Positions 8,867 through 15,964 of a DNA stretch of 64,000 nucleotides are shown here, piece by piece. The notes under the pieces were generated by a model. That model was not told where the DNA came from, ran no database searches, and saw nothing but the letters and a program-made list of their open reading frames with translations. The translations under genes were made by a program, and so were the position numbers. The first letter of the stretch is position 1, and each line of letters begins with the position of its first letter. The stretch lies in contig CAYRHN010000002.1 in assembly GCA_964424115.1 (NCBI GenBank), forward strand, positions 248,001 to 312,000, read 5' to 3'. The DNA comes from CAYRHN01 sp964424115. Its GTDB lineage: Bacteria; Chloroflexota; Anaerolineae; Anaerolineales; Anaerolineaceae.

Positions 8867-9283
8867 ATGCCCCTGAAAAACAACAAATTCCTTCAAGATC
8901 AAACAGCAATGGAAACGCTGGAAGCCGCGATCACGACCCCGATTGCGATCTTGATCATGCTGGCTACGGTCAATTTAGGTCTGCTGATCTACGGACAGCA
9001 AGCGGTGCAGGCAGCCGCCCGGCATGGCGCGCGTATGGGCAGCGTGGCCCAGCAGTCCCCGGCAATCTACGCTTCTTCGGCGGCGCAAAGCGCGATGCAG
9101 AATGAGCGCCTGGTGCAGAATCCCACCGTGACCATCCTGGCTCCAGGTGGAGCTGCTGGCAGCCTGCTCAGCGTGCGGGTCAGCGGGGAGATCCCGAATA
9201 TGTTCAGCGGATTTATCCCTGGACTGCCCAACCCGTTTGTGGTCAGCGCGGATTCCATCTTCCGGCAAGAGGGATGGAAATGA
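8867..9283 (+). CDS. TadE-like pseudopilin
   Basis: A 138-residue protein with an N-terminal charged stretch, then METLEAAITTPIAILIMLATVNLGLLIYG, a Glu-containing hydrophobic helix typical of TadE-like proteins, followed by RQAA-like AAARHGAR and a beta-rich extracellular part. It overlaps the following TadG-like gene by a few bases, as TadE/TadG pairs commonly do. Confidence 0.7.
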   Translation: MPLKNNKFLQDQTAMETLEAAITTPIAILIMLATVNLGLLIYGQQAVQAAARHGARMGSVAQQSPAIYASSAAQSAMQNERLVQNPTVTILAPGGAAGSLLSVRVSGEIPNMFSGFIPGLPNPFVVSADSIFRQEGWK

Positions 9284-9720
9284 CCCCGCGCATGCTCCGC
9301 GACCGGCGCGGATACTCGATGACCTTCTGGGCGATCTTTATTGGCCTGGTAATGGTTCCAATGATGGCGCTTTCCATCGAGGTCGCTCGCTACTTCTTTG
9401 CCCGTTCACAAATCGCGGCGGCTGCTGACGCAGCATCGCTCTCAGCAGCCATCGAGATCAACAAGCGTGTGTTTGTGGAAACCGGCGCGGTTATCCTGCC
9501 CACCTCAGAAACATATGCCTGGGCGCAGCAGGCGGTCAACGCCAACTGCGGTTATCTGATCGAGCGCGGGATCAATCCCCACGTGAGTGGTATCACCATC
9601 TCTGGGAACACGGTCCAGGTATCAGTGAGCGCTGATTTGACGTTACTTTTTCCATCCATTGTGCCAAACGTGACTGTAATAGAAATTGGGAAAGCCGAGG
9701 TTCGCGCTTTGAAACGATGA
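9280..9720 (+). CDS. TadG-like (Flp pilus assembly) protein
   Basis: 146 residues from the ATG at 9280, chosen because GAGGG sits at a workable distance and gives an ATGA overlap with the previous stop; an ATG at 9274 is also in frame. The RDRRGYSMTFWAIFIGLVMVPMM and ARSQIAAAADAASLSAA segments are hallmarks of the TadG/TadE_N putative Flp pilus assembly family. It is shorter than full TadG and has no visible von Willebrand domain. It ends the pilus-related run; no TadA ATPase or TadB/TadC is present. Confidence 0.7.
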   Translation: MTPRMLRDRRGYSMTFWAIFIGLVMVPMMALSIEVARYFFARSQIAAAADAASLSAAIEINKRVFVETGAVILPTSETYAWAQQAVNANCGYLIERGINPHVSGITISGNTVQVSVSADLTLLFPSIVPNVTVIEIGKAEVRALKR

Positions 9721-9730
9721 TGGGATGTGA

Positions 9731-9762
9731 TAGAATTAAATCGCAAGCACAATCGAATACAA
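9731..9762 (+). promoter_or_regulatory. candidate -10 box and leader motif before the maintenance operon
   Basis: TAGAAT (9731-9736) is followed at 9743-9762 by a 20-base block matching 17 of 20 positions of the block after the -10 box at 3593. The repetition suggests a shared leader used by both operons. Confidence 0.4.
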
Positions 9763-9812
9763 ATAAGACAAACAACGTAACCAACCGTTCCGCCCAAGCA
9801 GGCGGACAAACT

Positions 9813-9860
9813 TAGCCGGATAACGCTCCTCGATAGCGGGGAGCCTTATCCGGCTATTTT
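9813..9860 (+). terminator. attenuator-like terminator hairpin upstream of the SSB-like gene
   Basis: TAGCCGGATAA (9813-9823) pairs perfectly with TTATCCGGCTA (9846-9856), enclosing a smaller GCTCC/GGAGC hairpin and followed by TTTT. It lies after the candidate promoter at 9731 and 34 bases before the ATG at 9894, so it is well placed to attenuate the downstream operon. Confidence 0.65.
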
Positions 9861-9893
9861 GCTTAAAGGTTAGTCCAAAAAGGAGAACACAAC

Positions 9894-10376
9894 ATGATCA
9901 ATTTAGTCATTTTTGAAGGCATCGTAGTCAATTCCTGGAAGTTCGGCAACGATCAATTTGCGCGCCTGGCTTCCTATCGTGATCCCGCGCAGCCGCCCAA
10001 GCGGATTGACGAATCGCGCGATGAGCCTGACTACGTCAATATCCGTTTTACGAACGCTGCTCAGCAAATGCCGGAAATTCAGCGCGGCACGTTGCTGCGT
10101 GTGGAAGGACTGCTGCAATCCCGTGAATACTCCGAAACGTTGGAGGAGTTCATGCAGAAAGCCCGCAAGAATGCTGAGGACGCCCCACTTGGGGTGGAAT
10201 TGACCGGCAAGTCTGCCCGGCAGATCACCTGCGGTCGAAGTACGGTAGAAATCCTATGCCGCCAGTTCGTGATCCTGCAACCGCCGCAGCCCAAAGTGGA
10301 ACGCTCAAAAGCCTTCCGCAGGCCGGCCTTGAAGCCGGAAAACGAAATTCCGGTTGCGGCGCAGCCGGCAGCTTAA
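9894..10376 (+). CDS. SSB-like OB-fold protein
   Basis: A 160-residue protein that begins like an OB-fold single-stranded DNA-binding protein (INLVIFEGIVVNSWKFG, then VNIRF and LLRVEGLLQSREY, matching the strand order of SSB). It lacks the acidic DDIPF-type tail found on the SSB at 12615 and ends in a Pro/Ala-rich tail instead. AAAAGGAG precedes the ATG. A DNA-protection or transfer role in a mobile element is likely. Confidence 0.55.
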   Translation: MINLVIFEGIVVNSWKFGNDQFARLASYRDPAQPPKRIDESRDEPDYVNIRFTNAAQQMPEIQRGTLLRVEGLLQSREYSETLEEFMQKARKNAEDAPLGVELTGKSARQITCGRSTVEILCRQFVILQPPQPKVERSKAFRRPALKPENEIPVAAQPAA

Positions 10377-10541
10377 GATCTGAATAACCCAAGCGAGAAT
10401 ACCAGGTCATCCCGAAGTTGGGCTGGCTGAACACAGAAAAGATAGGCCGCCGGGAGCGAACAGGCTCCGGGCATAAACGGAGAAGCACAGACTGATTGTT
10501 CCCCAGGGTTGGGGAGCATCCTCTTGCTTCTCCGTTTTTTG
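10377..10541 (+). ncRNA. structured leader or small RNA ending in a strong terminator
   Basis: This gene-free stretch holds CCCAA/TTGGGC pairing near 10390-10423 and a GGAGC/GCTCC hairpin near 10454-10470. It closes with a terminator in which AACGGAGAAGCA (about 10476-10487) pairs with TGCTTCTCCGTT (10525-10536) followed by TTTT, with an inner CCCC/GGGG hairpin. It could be the 3' end of the SSB-like mRNA, a leader or a separate small RNA. No known family is recognised. Confidence 0.4.
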
Positions 10542-10741
10542 TTTAAGCACCTTAACAAACAGTCCTCATCCGTATCACGATCCTCGAAGAATACCAATCG
10601 GGGACGGTGGCCGCCGGACGCGAGATCCGCGTTCGGACCGAGAGAAGCGCTGGAAAGCAGTGGCGGGTGGAGGGATTCATATTGAGAAGGAGAAAAAAGT
10701 ATCCGCTCTCACATTGCGCCGGAGTTGGCACAATGGGTAGA
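10542..10741 (+). other. gene-free spacer
   Basis: About 200 bases without a convincing gene. An open frame from 10607 runs through here into the real small gene at 10892, but its upstream part crosses the hairpin at 10742 and the repeated leader box and has no ribosome-binding site. Confidence 0.4.
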
Positions 10742-10790
10742 GCGGCACAAGTTTGCGTCTCAAATGGATTGAGACGTGAATTTGTGCTGC
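10742..10790 (+). promoter_or_regulatory. long two-part hairpin with tRNA-like flank
   Basis: GCGGCACAA (10742-10750) pairs with TTGTGCTGC (10782-10790) and, across a four-base internal loop, GCGTCTCAA (10755-10763) pairs with TTGAGACGT (10769-10777). The preceding bases (GGCACAATGGGTAGAGC) resemble a tRNA D-arm, but no T-arm or acceptor stem follows, so this is not called a tRNA. Confidence 0.45.
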
Positions 10791-10815
10791 CCTGCTTGAA
10801 AGCAGAGCGCATGAA

Positions 10816-10869
10816 TTTAGTTGGATTGCCCCTCTCGCGTGAGAGGGAGCTAACACAGAAACCAATTTT
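10816..10869 (+). repeat. repeated leader box, copy 1
   Basis: The block starting TTTAGTTGGATTGCCCCTCT contains the hairpin CCCTCTC-GCGT-GAGAGGG (10830-10847) and the tail GCTAACACAGAAACCAAT. It recurs at 16469-16523 with a few changes and in part at 22507-22537. Each copy sits just before a TTCACAAGGAG-type ribosome-binding site. Confidence 0.7.
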
Positions 10870-10891
10870 CATGATTCACAAGGAGGATCAA

Positions 10892-11011
10892 ATGGAGATT
10901 TTAGGTTTGGTCGTTTTTTGCCTGGTGGTGCGTCATTTCCTGACATTGGGTATGGCAGTCCGCACACGGGGCATGGATACCCGCCTGTACCAGATCACTG
11001 GCCGGCGGTAG
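10892..11011 (+). CDS. small membrane peptide
   Basis: A 39-residue peptide behind CACAAGGAGG. The first 22 residues (EILGLVVFCLVVRHFLTLGMAV) are hydrophobic and the rest is basic (RTRGMDTRLYQITGRR), predicting a single membrane helix with a cytoplasmic tail. It ends three bases before the SWIM protein. Function unknown. Confidence 0.5.
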   Translation: MEILGLVVFCLVVRHFLTLGMAVRTRGMDTRLYQITGRR

Positions 11012-11014
11012 CCC

Positions 11015-12133
11015 ATGCTTCCCACGGAAATCGCACGCGCCCAGGTCGAACGTACAGAACGCGCTCAGGCCGCGCTAAAGGCCGGCGCTTTTTGCATCGT
11101 GCGTAAAACCCCGCAAGCCTGGTTGGTTCAGAACGGGGACAAGCAGCCCTACGATGTCCGCAAGGATGGCGCAGGGTGGACTTGCACCTGCCCGGACTTC
11201 CAGCGCTATCGGGGTGACGTGCGCTGCAAGCATATCGAGGCCATCCGCTTGACGGTGGCCGAACAACCAAATACTCAAATTCAAGAGGAGGTAAAAAGAA
11301 ATATGTATGACATGAATAATGGAACGGTAAATGGGTGGACGAAGCTGTACCACCCCTCTGGCGTGCAGGTGACGCTGCCGGTAACGTTGCTGGGCATCAG
11401 CCTGGAGTCCGCGAAAAACATGGCGGCATCCGTGGATGCCTACCTATCTGCCGGCTTCCTGATCAACCTGCCCGGCCTTGAGGAAGGCGAAAAACGGGAA
11501 ACCGTCACGCACCTCGTGCGCCGGCGCAAGGCTGAAGATGGTGGCGGCTCCACTCCGGTGATGGATATCTATACCGGAGGCAATTTCCGCATCCTGTCTG
11601 TGTACCTGGACGCGGAAAAAGAAAAGGACACCGCCGAGTTCATCGATCTGTTCGGGCCGCTCTCGCGCTTCCCGGTGTATCCGAGCAATGCTCCTTTGGA
11701 GCGCGGCAAGGATTCTGAAACGGACCGCGAGTTCGTTGTGTCTGTCATAGATCGGGGTATCCAGATTATCTTCAAGACCAACCCGAAATACGACGAGGCG
11801 GAAGCTGAACGTCTGGCTGCCGAGAAAAAGACCTACAAGGTTCCCAAGCGCGTTTTCGTGCGTTTTGAGCGCGGCGGTCACAGTGAAGCGCAGGCGTTGA
11901 AGGATTTGGGCTATGAAAATGGCTCCAAGCCGTCTGCTCCCGCTGCGCTTGCGACCCCGGCTCCTGCGCCAGTCAAGAAGTATGGCGACGGTACGCCGTT
12001 GGGAAGCAACCCCGACCCGCAAGCCGCAGCTGCTGAGGCGCAAGCCTTTGACCGCTTTGTGGCTGCCAATACCGGTAAAGCGCCTATATCGAAAGAAGCT
12101 CTGCGCGCCTGGTTGAAGGCTAATCCGCAGTAG
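11015..12133 (+). CDS. SWIM zinc-finger protein
   Basis: A 372-residue protein. Residues about 55-75 hold CTCPDFQRYRGDVRCKH, the C-x-C ... C-x-H pattern of a SWIM zinc finger, which binds DNA or protein. The middle is alpha/beta and unrecognised. From about residue 300 a Pro/Ala-rich linker leads to a short C-terminal helix pair. There is no good ribosome-binding site at this ATG; the internal Met at 11302 follows CAAGAGGAGG and could start a separate 277-residue product without the SWIM finger. Its place among SSB, clamp and ArdC genes suggests a DNA-maintenance role. Confidence 0.6.
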   Translation: MLPTEIARAQVERTERAQAALKAGAFCIVRKTPQAWLVQNGDKQPYDVRKDGAGWTCTCPDFQRYRGDVRCKHIEAIRLTVAEQPNTQIQEEVKRNMYDMNNGTVNGWTKLYHPSGVQVTLPVTLLGISLESAKNMAASVDAYLSAGFLINLPGLEEGEKRETVTHLVRRRKAEDGGGSTPVMDIYTGGNFRILSVYLDAEKEKDTAEFIDLFGPLSRFPVYPSNAPLERGKDSETDREFVVSVIDRGIQIIFKTNPKYDEAEAERLAAEKKTYKVPKRVFVRFERGGHSEAQALKDLGYENGSKPSAPAALATPAPAPVKKYGDGTPLGSNPDPQAAAAEAQAFDRFVAANTGKAPISKEALRAWLKANPQ

Positions 12134-12136
12134 GCG

Positions 12137-12155
12137 GCGGGCATGAGCTGCCCGC
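12137..12155 (+). promoter_or_regulatory. hairpin holding a start codon in its loop
   Basis: GCGGGC (12137-12142) pairs with GCCCGC (12150-12155), and the loop is ATGAGCT. The ATG of the following small reading frame is thus inside the loop. Confidence 0.5.
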
Positions 12156-12274
12156 ACAAAAACATCCTGGACACCATGAAGTTTGGGATGGCATCGAGGA
12201 AAAGTGGTACTGCCAGGATTGTCATGCCATTTGGAGTGGCAGAACTGGCCAATGGTGTCGCCCGGTTCTATTGA
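12143..12274 (+). pseudogene. possible small zinc-ribbon gene with frameshift
   Basis: From ATG 12143 the frame begins MSCPHKNILDT and then loses resemblance to a protein. The neighbouring frame from about 12174 reads HEVWDGIEEKWYCQDCHAIW, a convincing C-x-x-C-H zinc-ribbon half. Joining the two by a one-base shift near 12174 would give CPH ... CQDCH. Either the gene is broken, the sequence has an error here, or the likeness is chance. The continuing second frame overlaps the gene at 12309. Confidence 0.35.
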
Positions 12275-12308
12275 AGTACACGGAGCGATATCAGACAAGG
12301 AGATCAAC

Positions 12309-12593
12309 ATGCAAAATCCACAATTCCTGTTCTACCAGGGTGCTAAGTGCCCGGTGGTGGGATGGGAAAGTATTCCGGCTGGCCACCACCAGCGCCCGGA
12401 CTATCTCATTGCGGCAAAAGCCAAAATGGATGAGGCTGAGCGTATCTGGCTGGCGCAGACCGATATCGAGCCTCCTGCTTACGAAGCTTTGAGGCTGTCA
12501 TTCGAGGCATTCCAGCAAGCCGAGGCTGCGTATCGCACCGCCTGGCAGCGTTGGAATGAAGAAAAAGCGGCGTTACTCGCCGCGCTCAACTAA
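12309..12593 (+). CDS. small protein of unknown function
   Basis: A 94-residue protein (MQNPQFLFYQGAKCPVVGW...) with a long helical C-terminal half rich in Ala, Glu and Gln, probably a coiled coil. AAGGAG precedes the ATG. It ends 21 bases before the SSB gene. No family recognised. Confidence 0.5.
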   Translation: MQNPQFLFYQGAKCPVVGWESIPAGHHQRPDYLIAAKAKMDEAERIWLAQTDIEPPAYEALRLSFEAFQQAEAAYRTAWQRWNEEKAALLAALN

Positions 12594-12614
12594 TCAGAAA
12601 AGGAGAAAAACACC

Positions 12615-13055
12615 ATGTCTTATCAACTGATCGTAATTGCCGGCAACCTGGGGCGCGAACCTGAAATGCGCTATACCGGAGATGGCAAAGCTGTCACCAA
12701 CTTCTCGGTAGCCACTACCCGCGCCTATCCGGGTGCGGACGGGCAGATGAAGAAAGAAACCATCTGGTTTCGTGTGACGGCCTGGGGAAAAATGGCTGAA
12801 AACTGCAACACCTACCTGCACAAAGGCAGCAAGGTGCTGGTTGAAGGCCGGCTGAATGCTGATCCCGCCACCGGCGGGCCGAAGATTTACTCACGGCAGG
12901 ATGGAAGCGCCGGAGCGAATTTCGAGATTACCGCGTCGGATGTCAAATTCTTGTCCAGTAAGAATGATGGGAACGGCAATAGCGGCGCAGGGGATCACGA
13001 CGAGAGCTATCCCCCCGCTTCCTCGACCTCTGACGGGGATGATATTCCGTTCTAG
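12615..13055 (+). CDS. ssb: single-stranded DNA-binding protein
   Basis: A 146-residue SSB. The OB-fold core is clear: LIVIAGNLGREPEMRYT at the N-terminus, then AVTNFSVATTR, KKETIWFRVTAWGKMAE and KGSKVLVEGRL. A Gly/Ser/Asp-rich linker leads to the acidic tip DDIPF, which in SSB recruits repair and replication proteins. AAAAGGAG lies upstream. With the clamp, ArdC and helicase genes nearby it probably protects the element's single-stranded DNA during replication or transfer; the chromosome will encode its own SSB. Confidence 0.93.
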   Translation: MSYQLIVIAGNLGREPEMRYTGDGKAVTNFSVATTRAYPGADGQMKKETIWFRVTAWGKMAENCNTYLHKGSKVLVEGRLNADPATGGPKIYSRQDGSAGANFEITASDVKFLSSKNDGNGNSGAGDHDESYPPASSTSDGDDIPF

Positions 13056-13098
13056 TCCAAACGATCAGCCTGATCTGGCCGGCTGATTGTGGTATAGG

Positions 13099-13148
13099 CC
13101 CCGCAGATAAGCCCACCAGTGAAGAAGGAAAAGGGCTTATTTGCGGGG
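13099..13148 (+). promoter_or_regulatory. intercistronic hairpin, 16-bp stem
   Basis: CCCCGCAGATAAGCCC (13099-13114) pairs with GGGCTTATTTGCGGGG (13133-13148) with one mismatch. It is followed at once by CACAAGGAGG and the GTG start of the ArdC-like gene. There is no T-tract. Confidence 0.65.
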
Positions 13149-13174
13149 TTATGAGAATCACAAGGAGGTGAACA

Positions 13175-14047
13175 GTGGACGCAAAGACATTGAAACAGTC
13201 GATCACGGCCAGCATTGAAACCCTGGCCGCGGAGACTGACCAGGTGCGGATTTCCGACACCGTGAAGCGTTATCTGGATACGCTGAGCAATTTCCATAAA
13301 TACAGCTGGCACAACCAGCTGCTGATCTGGATCCAGCGTCCGGAAGCCAGTCGGGTTGCAGGATTTCAAACCTGGAAGCAGAAATTTGGCCGGCAGGTCA
13401 AGAAGGGTGAGAAAGGGATCGCTATTTTGGCTCCCTCCATCTACAAACCCAAAAAGACCGAAGAAGAGCCGGAAGAAGAAGACGCCGGCGCGACGAAGGT
13501 TGAAACCCTGGATCGCGAAGAATCGCAATCCGAAAGCCAGCGCATGTATTTCCGGGTGGTGTACGTCTTTGATGTGGAGCAGACCGAAGGTGATCCGTTA
13601 CCGGAAGAACCTGATTGGCATGACCACGAAAAGGACGCAGCCCTGGAAGATGCTTTGCTGGCGTTTGCCAAAAGCAAGGGCATCCAGGTGGAGATCAGCG
13701 AAGACCTGGGCAATGCCGAAGGCTCGAGCAGCGGCGGGAAAATCCGATTGCTGCCGACTGCTGGCACGCGCGTATTCGCGCACGAACTGGCGCATGAGCT
13801 GTTCGAGCATTGCAAACCAGAAGTCAGGGTGAATACCACCCGTCAACAGCGCGAGATCGAAGCGGACGCGGCGGCGTATGTGGTGGCCCAGCACTTTGGA
13901 TTGAGAGCGGAAAGCGCCCCCAATTACCTGGCTCTGTGGCAGGCGGCCGGCAAAGACATCCTGGCCTGTTTGGAACGGGTGCGGGTGGTGGCAATGGAGA
14001 TCATCCAGGCAGTGGACAGCCTGGCGTTAGTGAAAGGAGAATCATGA
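13175..14047 (+). CDS. ArdC-like antirestriction protein (ssDNA-binding + zinc peptidase)
   Basis: A 290-residue protein starting at GTG behind CACAAGGAGGTG. Residues about 10-95 match the ArdC N-terminal ssDNA-binding domain (LDTLSNFHKYSWHNQLLIWIQ, then GFQTWKQKFGRQVKKGEKGI). After an acidic linker, HELAHELFEH (about 204-213) and EIEADAAAYVV form an HExxH ... E zinc-peptidase site. ArdC proteins protect incoming plasmid DNA from restriction, which suits an element inside a region rich in restriction systems. Its stop overlaps the clamp gene start (ATGA). Confidence 0.85.
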   Translation: MDAKTLKQSITASIETLAAETDQVRISDTVKRYLDTLSNFHKYSWHNQLLIWIQRPEASRVAGFQTWKQKFGRQVKKGEKGIAILAPSIYKPKKTEEEPEEEDAGATKVETLDREESQSESQRMYFRVVYVFDVEQTEGDPLPEEPDWHDHEKDAALEDALLAFAKSKGIQVEISEDLGNAEGSSSGGKIRLLPTAGTRVFAHELAHELFEHCKPEVRVNTTRQQREIEADAAAYVVAQHFGLRAESAPNYLALWQAAGKDILACLERVRVVAMEIIQAVDSLALVKGES

Positions 14048-15168
14048 GCGTGAAAATCGAAAAAAAAGCGCTGCTGGCAGCATTGGAAATGGCTGGCCGT
14101 TTTGCGGGCAAGGTGCAAGTTCCAACACATAAAGATCCAGTGGAGATCATCCGTTTGATCTTCACCACTGATACTCTGGTGCGCGATATCTTGGTGATCC
14201 AGGCCTGGGATAACATGTCGGGGATTTCTCTGACGGTCCCATTTGTCGGGCTGATCGAAGAGGAACGCGCTTACCATCTGCCGGCGGCGGCCCTGATCGG
14301 CGCGGTCAGCCGCGTGGATGATGAAACGATCACTTTGATCTTTGAAAAGACTGGCCTGACGATCAAGTCTCAGAGCGGAAAAAGCACCCTGCGGGACACA
14401 GAGGCAGATGCTGCGCTCTTTCCCCCAGAAGTGAAAACTTCCCCTCTGGGGCTGACCTGCTGTCAGCTTAAAGCAGCCATTGACCAGGTGTCTTTTGCGG
14501 CATACCCCAAGTTTGACCGTGAGAACATCAACGGTGTCCGCTTTGAGTTTGCTGCCAAAGAACTGATCCTGGTAGCAACGGACGGAGTACGGTTGGCGAA
14601 GTATGTGGCAAAGACATCCTTCGAGGAAAACCTGGCCGTGACTGCGCCTTTGGAATCTGTGGTTCGCCTCAGCCAGACACTGGCCAAGCTGGATGTGCCG
14701 GAATCGCCGGTAGAGATTGGCATGGAAAACGGGCGAATGGCAATCCATTGGAACGGCGGGTATCTGTTTTTCCTGCTGAGCCAGTCGAACTTTCCCGACT
14801 ACCGGGTGTTTCTCCCCAAGACTTGCAAGACCAAACTGACCTTCGGTGTAGAGCTTTTCCGCGCAATCAAGACCGCGCGTGTTATTGCTCGTGAAGCGTG
14901 CACTCCAGCAATCCCGGTTGTGCATCTTCGCGTAAATGGCGAAGCGAGCATTGAAACCGAGGTAGAAGATGTGGGCAAGTCCACGATCTCGCTCAATCCG
15001 CAGATCGAAGGCTGTAATGAGGTGCAGGTTGGCTTCAACGTCAATCTGCTCCCGCTGGCTCAGATCGCGGACGGCGCGGTGATGGGGGTGAACGCTTCCA
15101 ATCTTCCCGTGCTGCTGAAGAACGCCGATCCCAACTGGCTGTGCGTGTTGATGCCAGTGATTTCATAG
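14044..15168 (+). CDS. DnaN-like sliding clamp encoded on the element
   Basis: 374 residues from ATG 14044. The three-domain beta-clamp layout is visible: an N-terminal KIEKKALLAALEMAGRFAG helix, a middle domain with FDRENINGVRFEF and ILVATDGVRLA, and a C-terminal region ending NWLCVLMPVIS, comparable to the YVVMPM ending of DnaN. It overlaps the ArdC gene by four bases. Element-borne clamps are uncommon, and this one is divergent (an unusual first domain). It probably recruits polymerase or repair factors to the element. A role as a clamp decoy cannot be excluded. Confidence 0.75.
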   Translation: MSVKIEKKALLAALEMAGRFAGKVQVPTHKDPVEIIRLIFTTDTLVRDILVIQAWDNMSGISLTVPFVGLIEEERAYHLPAAALIGAVSRVDDETITLIFEKTGLTIKSQSGKSTLRDTEADAALFPPEVKTSPLGLTCCQLKAAIDQVSFAAYPKFDRENINGVRFEFAAKELILVATDGVRLAKYVAKTSFEENLAVTAPLESVVRLSQTLAKLDVPESPVEIGMENGRMAIHWNGGYLFFLLSQSNFPDYRVFLPKTCKTKLTFGVELFRAIKTARVIAREACTPAIPVVHLRVNGEASIETEVEDVGKSTISLNPQIEGCNEVQVGFNVNLLPLAQIADGAVMGVNASNLPVLLKNADPNWLCVLMPVIS

Positions 15169-15182
15169 AAGGAGGAAACATT

Positions 15183-15611
15183 ATGACCTTCACAACGGAA
15201 CATCGGCGAATGCGCCGGCTGCTTGAGCTGGCGTGTCGTTTGGATATCGCATCAAACCCTGATCCCCAGGCCATCTTCGAGGCGGGCACTGCCGGCTTTC
15301 AGATTTGGTGTACCCCGGATGATCACCCGGAAGGATGGGACGGGCTAACGATGGTGGCAGGAGCGTACAGCAAGCCGTGCGAATATGTAGCATCGGTGAG
15401 CTGGGGGTGGGAGGATAGCAAGATCACCCACCTGCTGATATCCACGGATGGGTACGCGCTGCGCGACCGTGACCACAGCGCCGGCAAAGGAAAGCCATAT
15501 CACGAATACCGAAATCGCGCGCAAGATACTTCCTGGGCGATTGAGAAGGTGAAATGGCTTTTCGGGCAGGTTGGAATGCTGTTGCCGGAGATACGGGTAG
15601 AGGAGGATTGA
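15183..15611 (+). CDS. protein of unknown function
   Basis: A 142-residue soluble protein (MTFTTEHRRMRRLLELACRLDI...) behind AAGGAGG, 14 bases after the clamp gene and sharing a base with the next gene. A conserved-looking Trp-rich centre (GFQIWCTPDDHPEGWDG) is visible. No family recognised. Confidence 0.55.
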   Translation: MTFTTEHRRMRRLLELACRLDIASNPDPQAIFEAGTAGFQIWCTPDDHPEGWDGLTMVAGAYSKPCEYVASVSWGWEDSKITHLLISTDGYALRDRDHSAGKGKPYHEYRNRAQDTSWAIEKVKWLFGQVGMLLPEIRVEED

Positions 15612-15910
15612 TGTATCCGCTACATTTATCTTCTTTTCCAAAATGGATAGCGGACAAGACTCGCTCCGAAAGTGAGATCAAATATTTTGGTACTCAATGG
15701 AGCGATGGCAAGGTTATCTATTTAGTGGGCTGGATCGCCGAAACAAACGAGGCGTTTGCGGTCATGGCAGCTGGAAAAGCCGCCTTCCGCAAATTCTTGA
15801 TCATTGGCCGGCTGATCAGTCTGGATGAAATGAACGCGGCGATTGCATCTGCCACAGATCGCTGCAATCTTCACGATCTGATGGTGCAGTTACACGTTAA
15901 AAATCGGTAA
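15611..15910 (+). CDS. small protein of unknown function
   Basis: 99 residues from the ATG of a TGATG stop/start overlap, with AGAGGAGG upstream. The sequence (MYPLHLSSFPKWIADKTRSE..., with VIYLVGWIAETNEAFAVM) looks soluble and alpha/beta. No motif recognised. Translation is probably coupled to the preceding gene. Confidence 0.5.
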   Translation: MYPLHLSSFPKWIADKTRSESEIKYFGTQWSDGKVIYLVGWIAETNEAFAVMAAGKAAFRKFLIIGRLISLDEMNAAIASATDRCNLHDLMVQLHVKNR

Positions 15911-15913
15911 TCT

Positions 15914-15942
15914 AATCGGGGCTGCTGACAAGGCGGCCCCGA
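15914..15942 (+). promoter_or_regulatory. intercistronic hairpin
   Basis: ATCGGGGC (15914-15921) pairs with GCCCCGAT (15935-15942), followed by ACACAAGGAGG and the ATG at 15965. Confidence 0.6.
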
Positions 15943-15964
15943 TATTCAACACAAGGAGGTATGA

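Noticed and set aside
10715..10800. A tRNA gene at the D-arm-like stretch
   Set aside because: No acceptor stem, anticodon loop or T-arm with correct spacing could be built, unlike the tRNA at 16359.
10607..10891. N-terminal extension of the small membrane peptide at 10892
   Set aside because: It would translate the hairpin at 10742 and the leader box; the strong CACAAGGAGG supports the internal ATG.
13810..14043. Longer start of the clamp gene
   Set aside because: It would overlap the ArdC zinc-peptidase coding by over 230 bases; the ATG at 14044 gives a DnaN-like N-terminus and an ATGA overlap.
13924..14925. A 333-residue minus-strand frame under the clamp gene
   Set aside because: Antisense to a convincing clamp; no ribosome-binding site and no family likeness.
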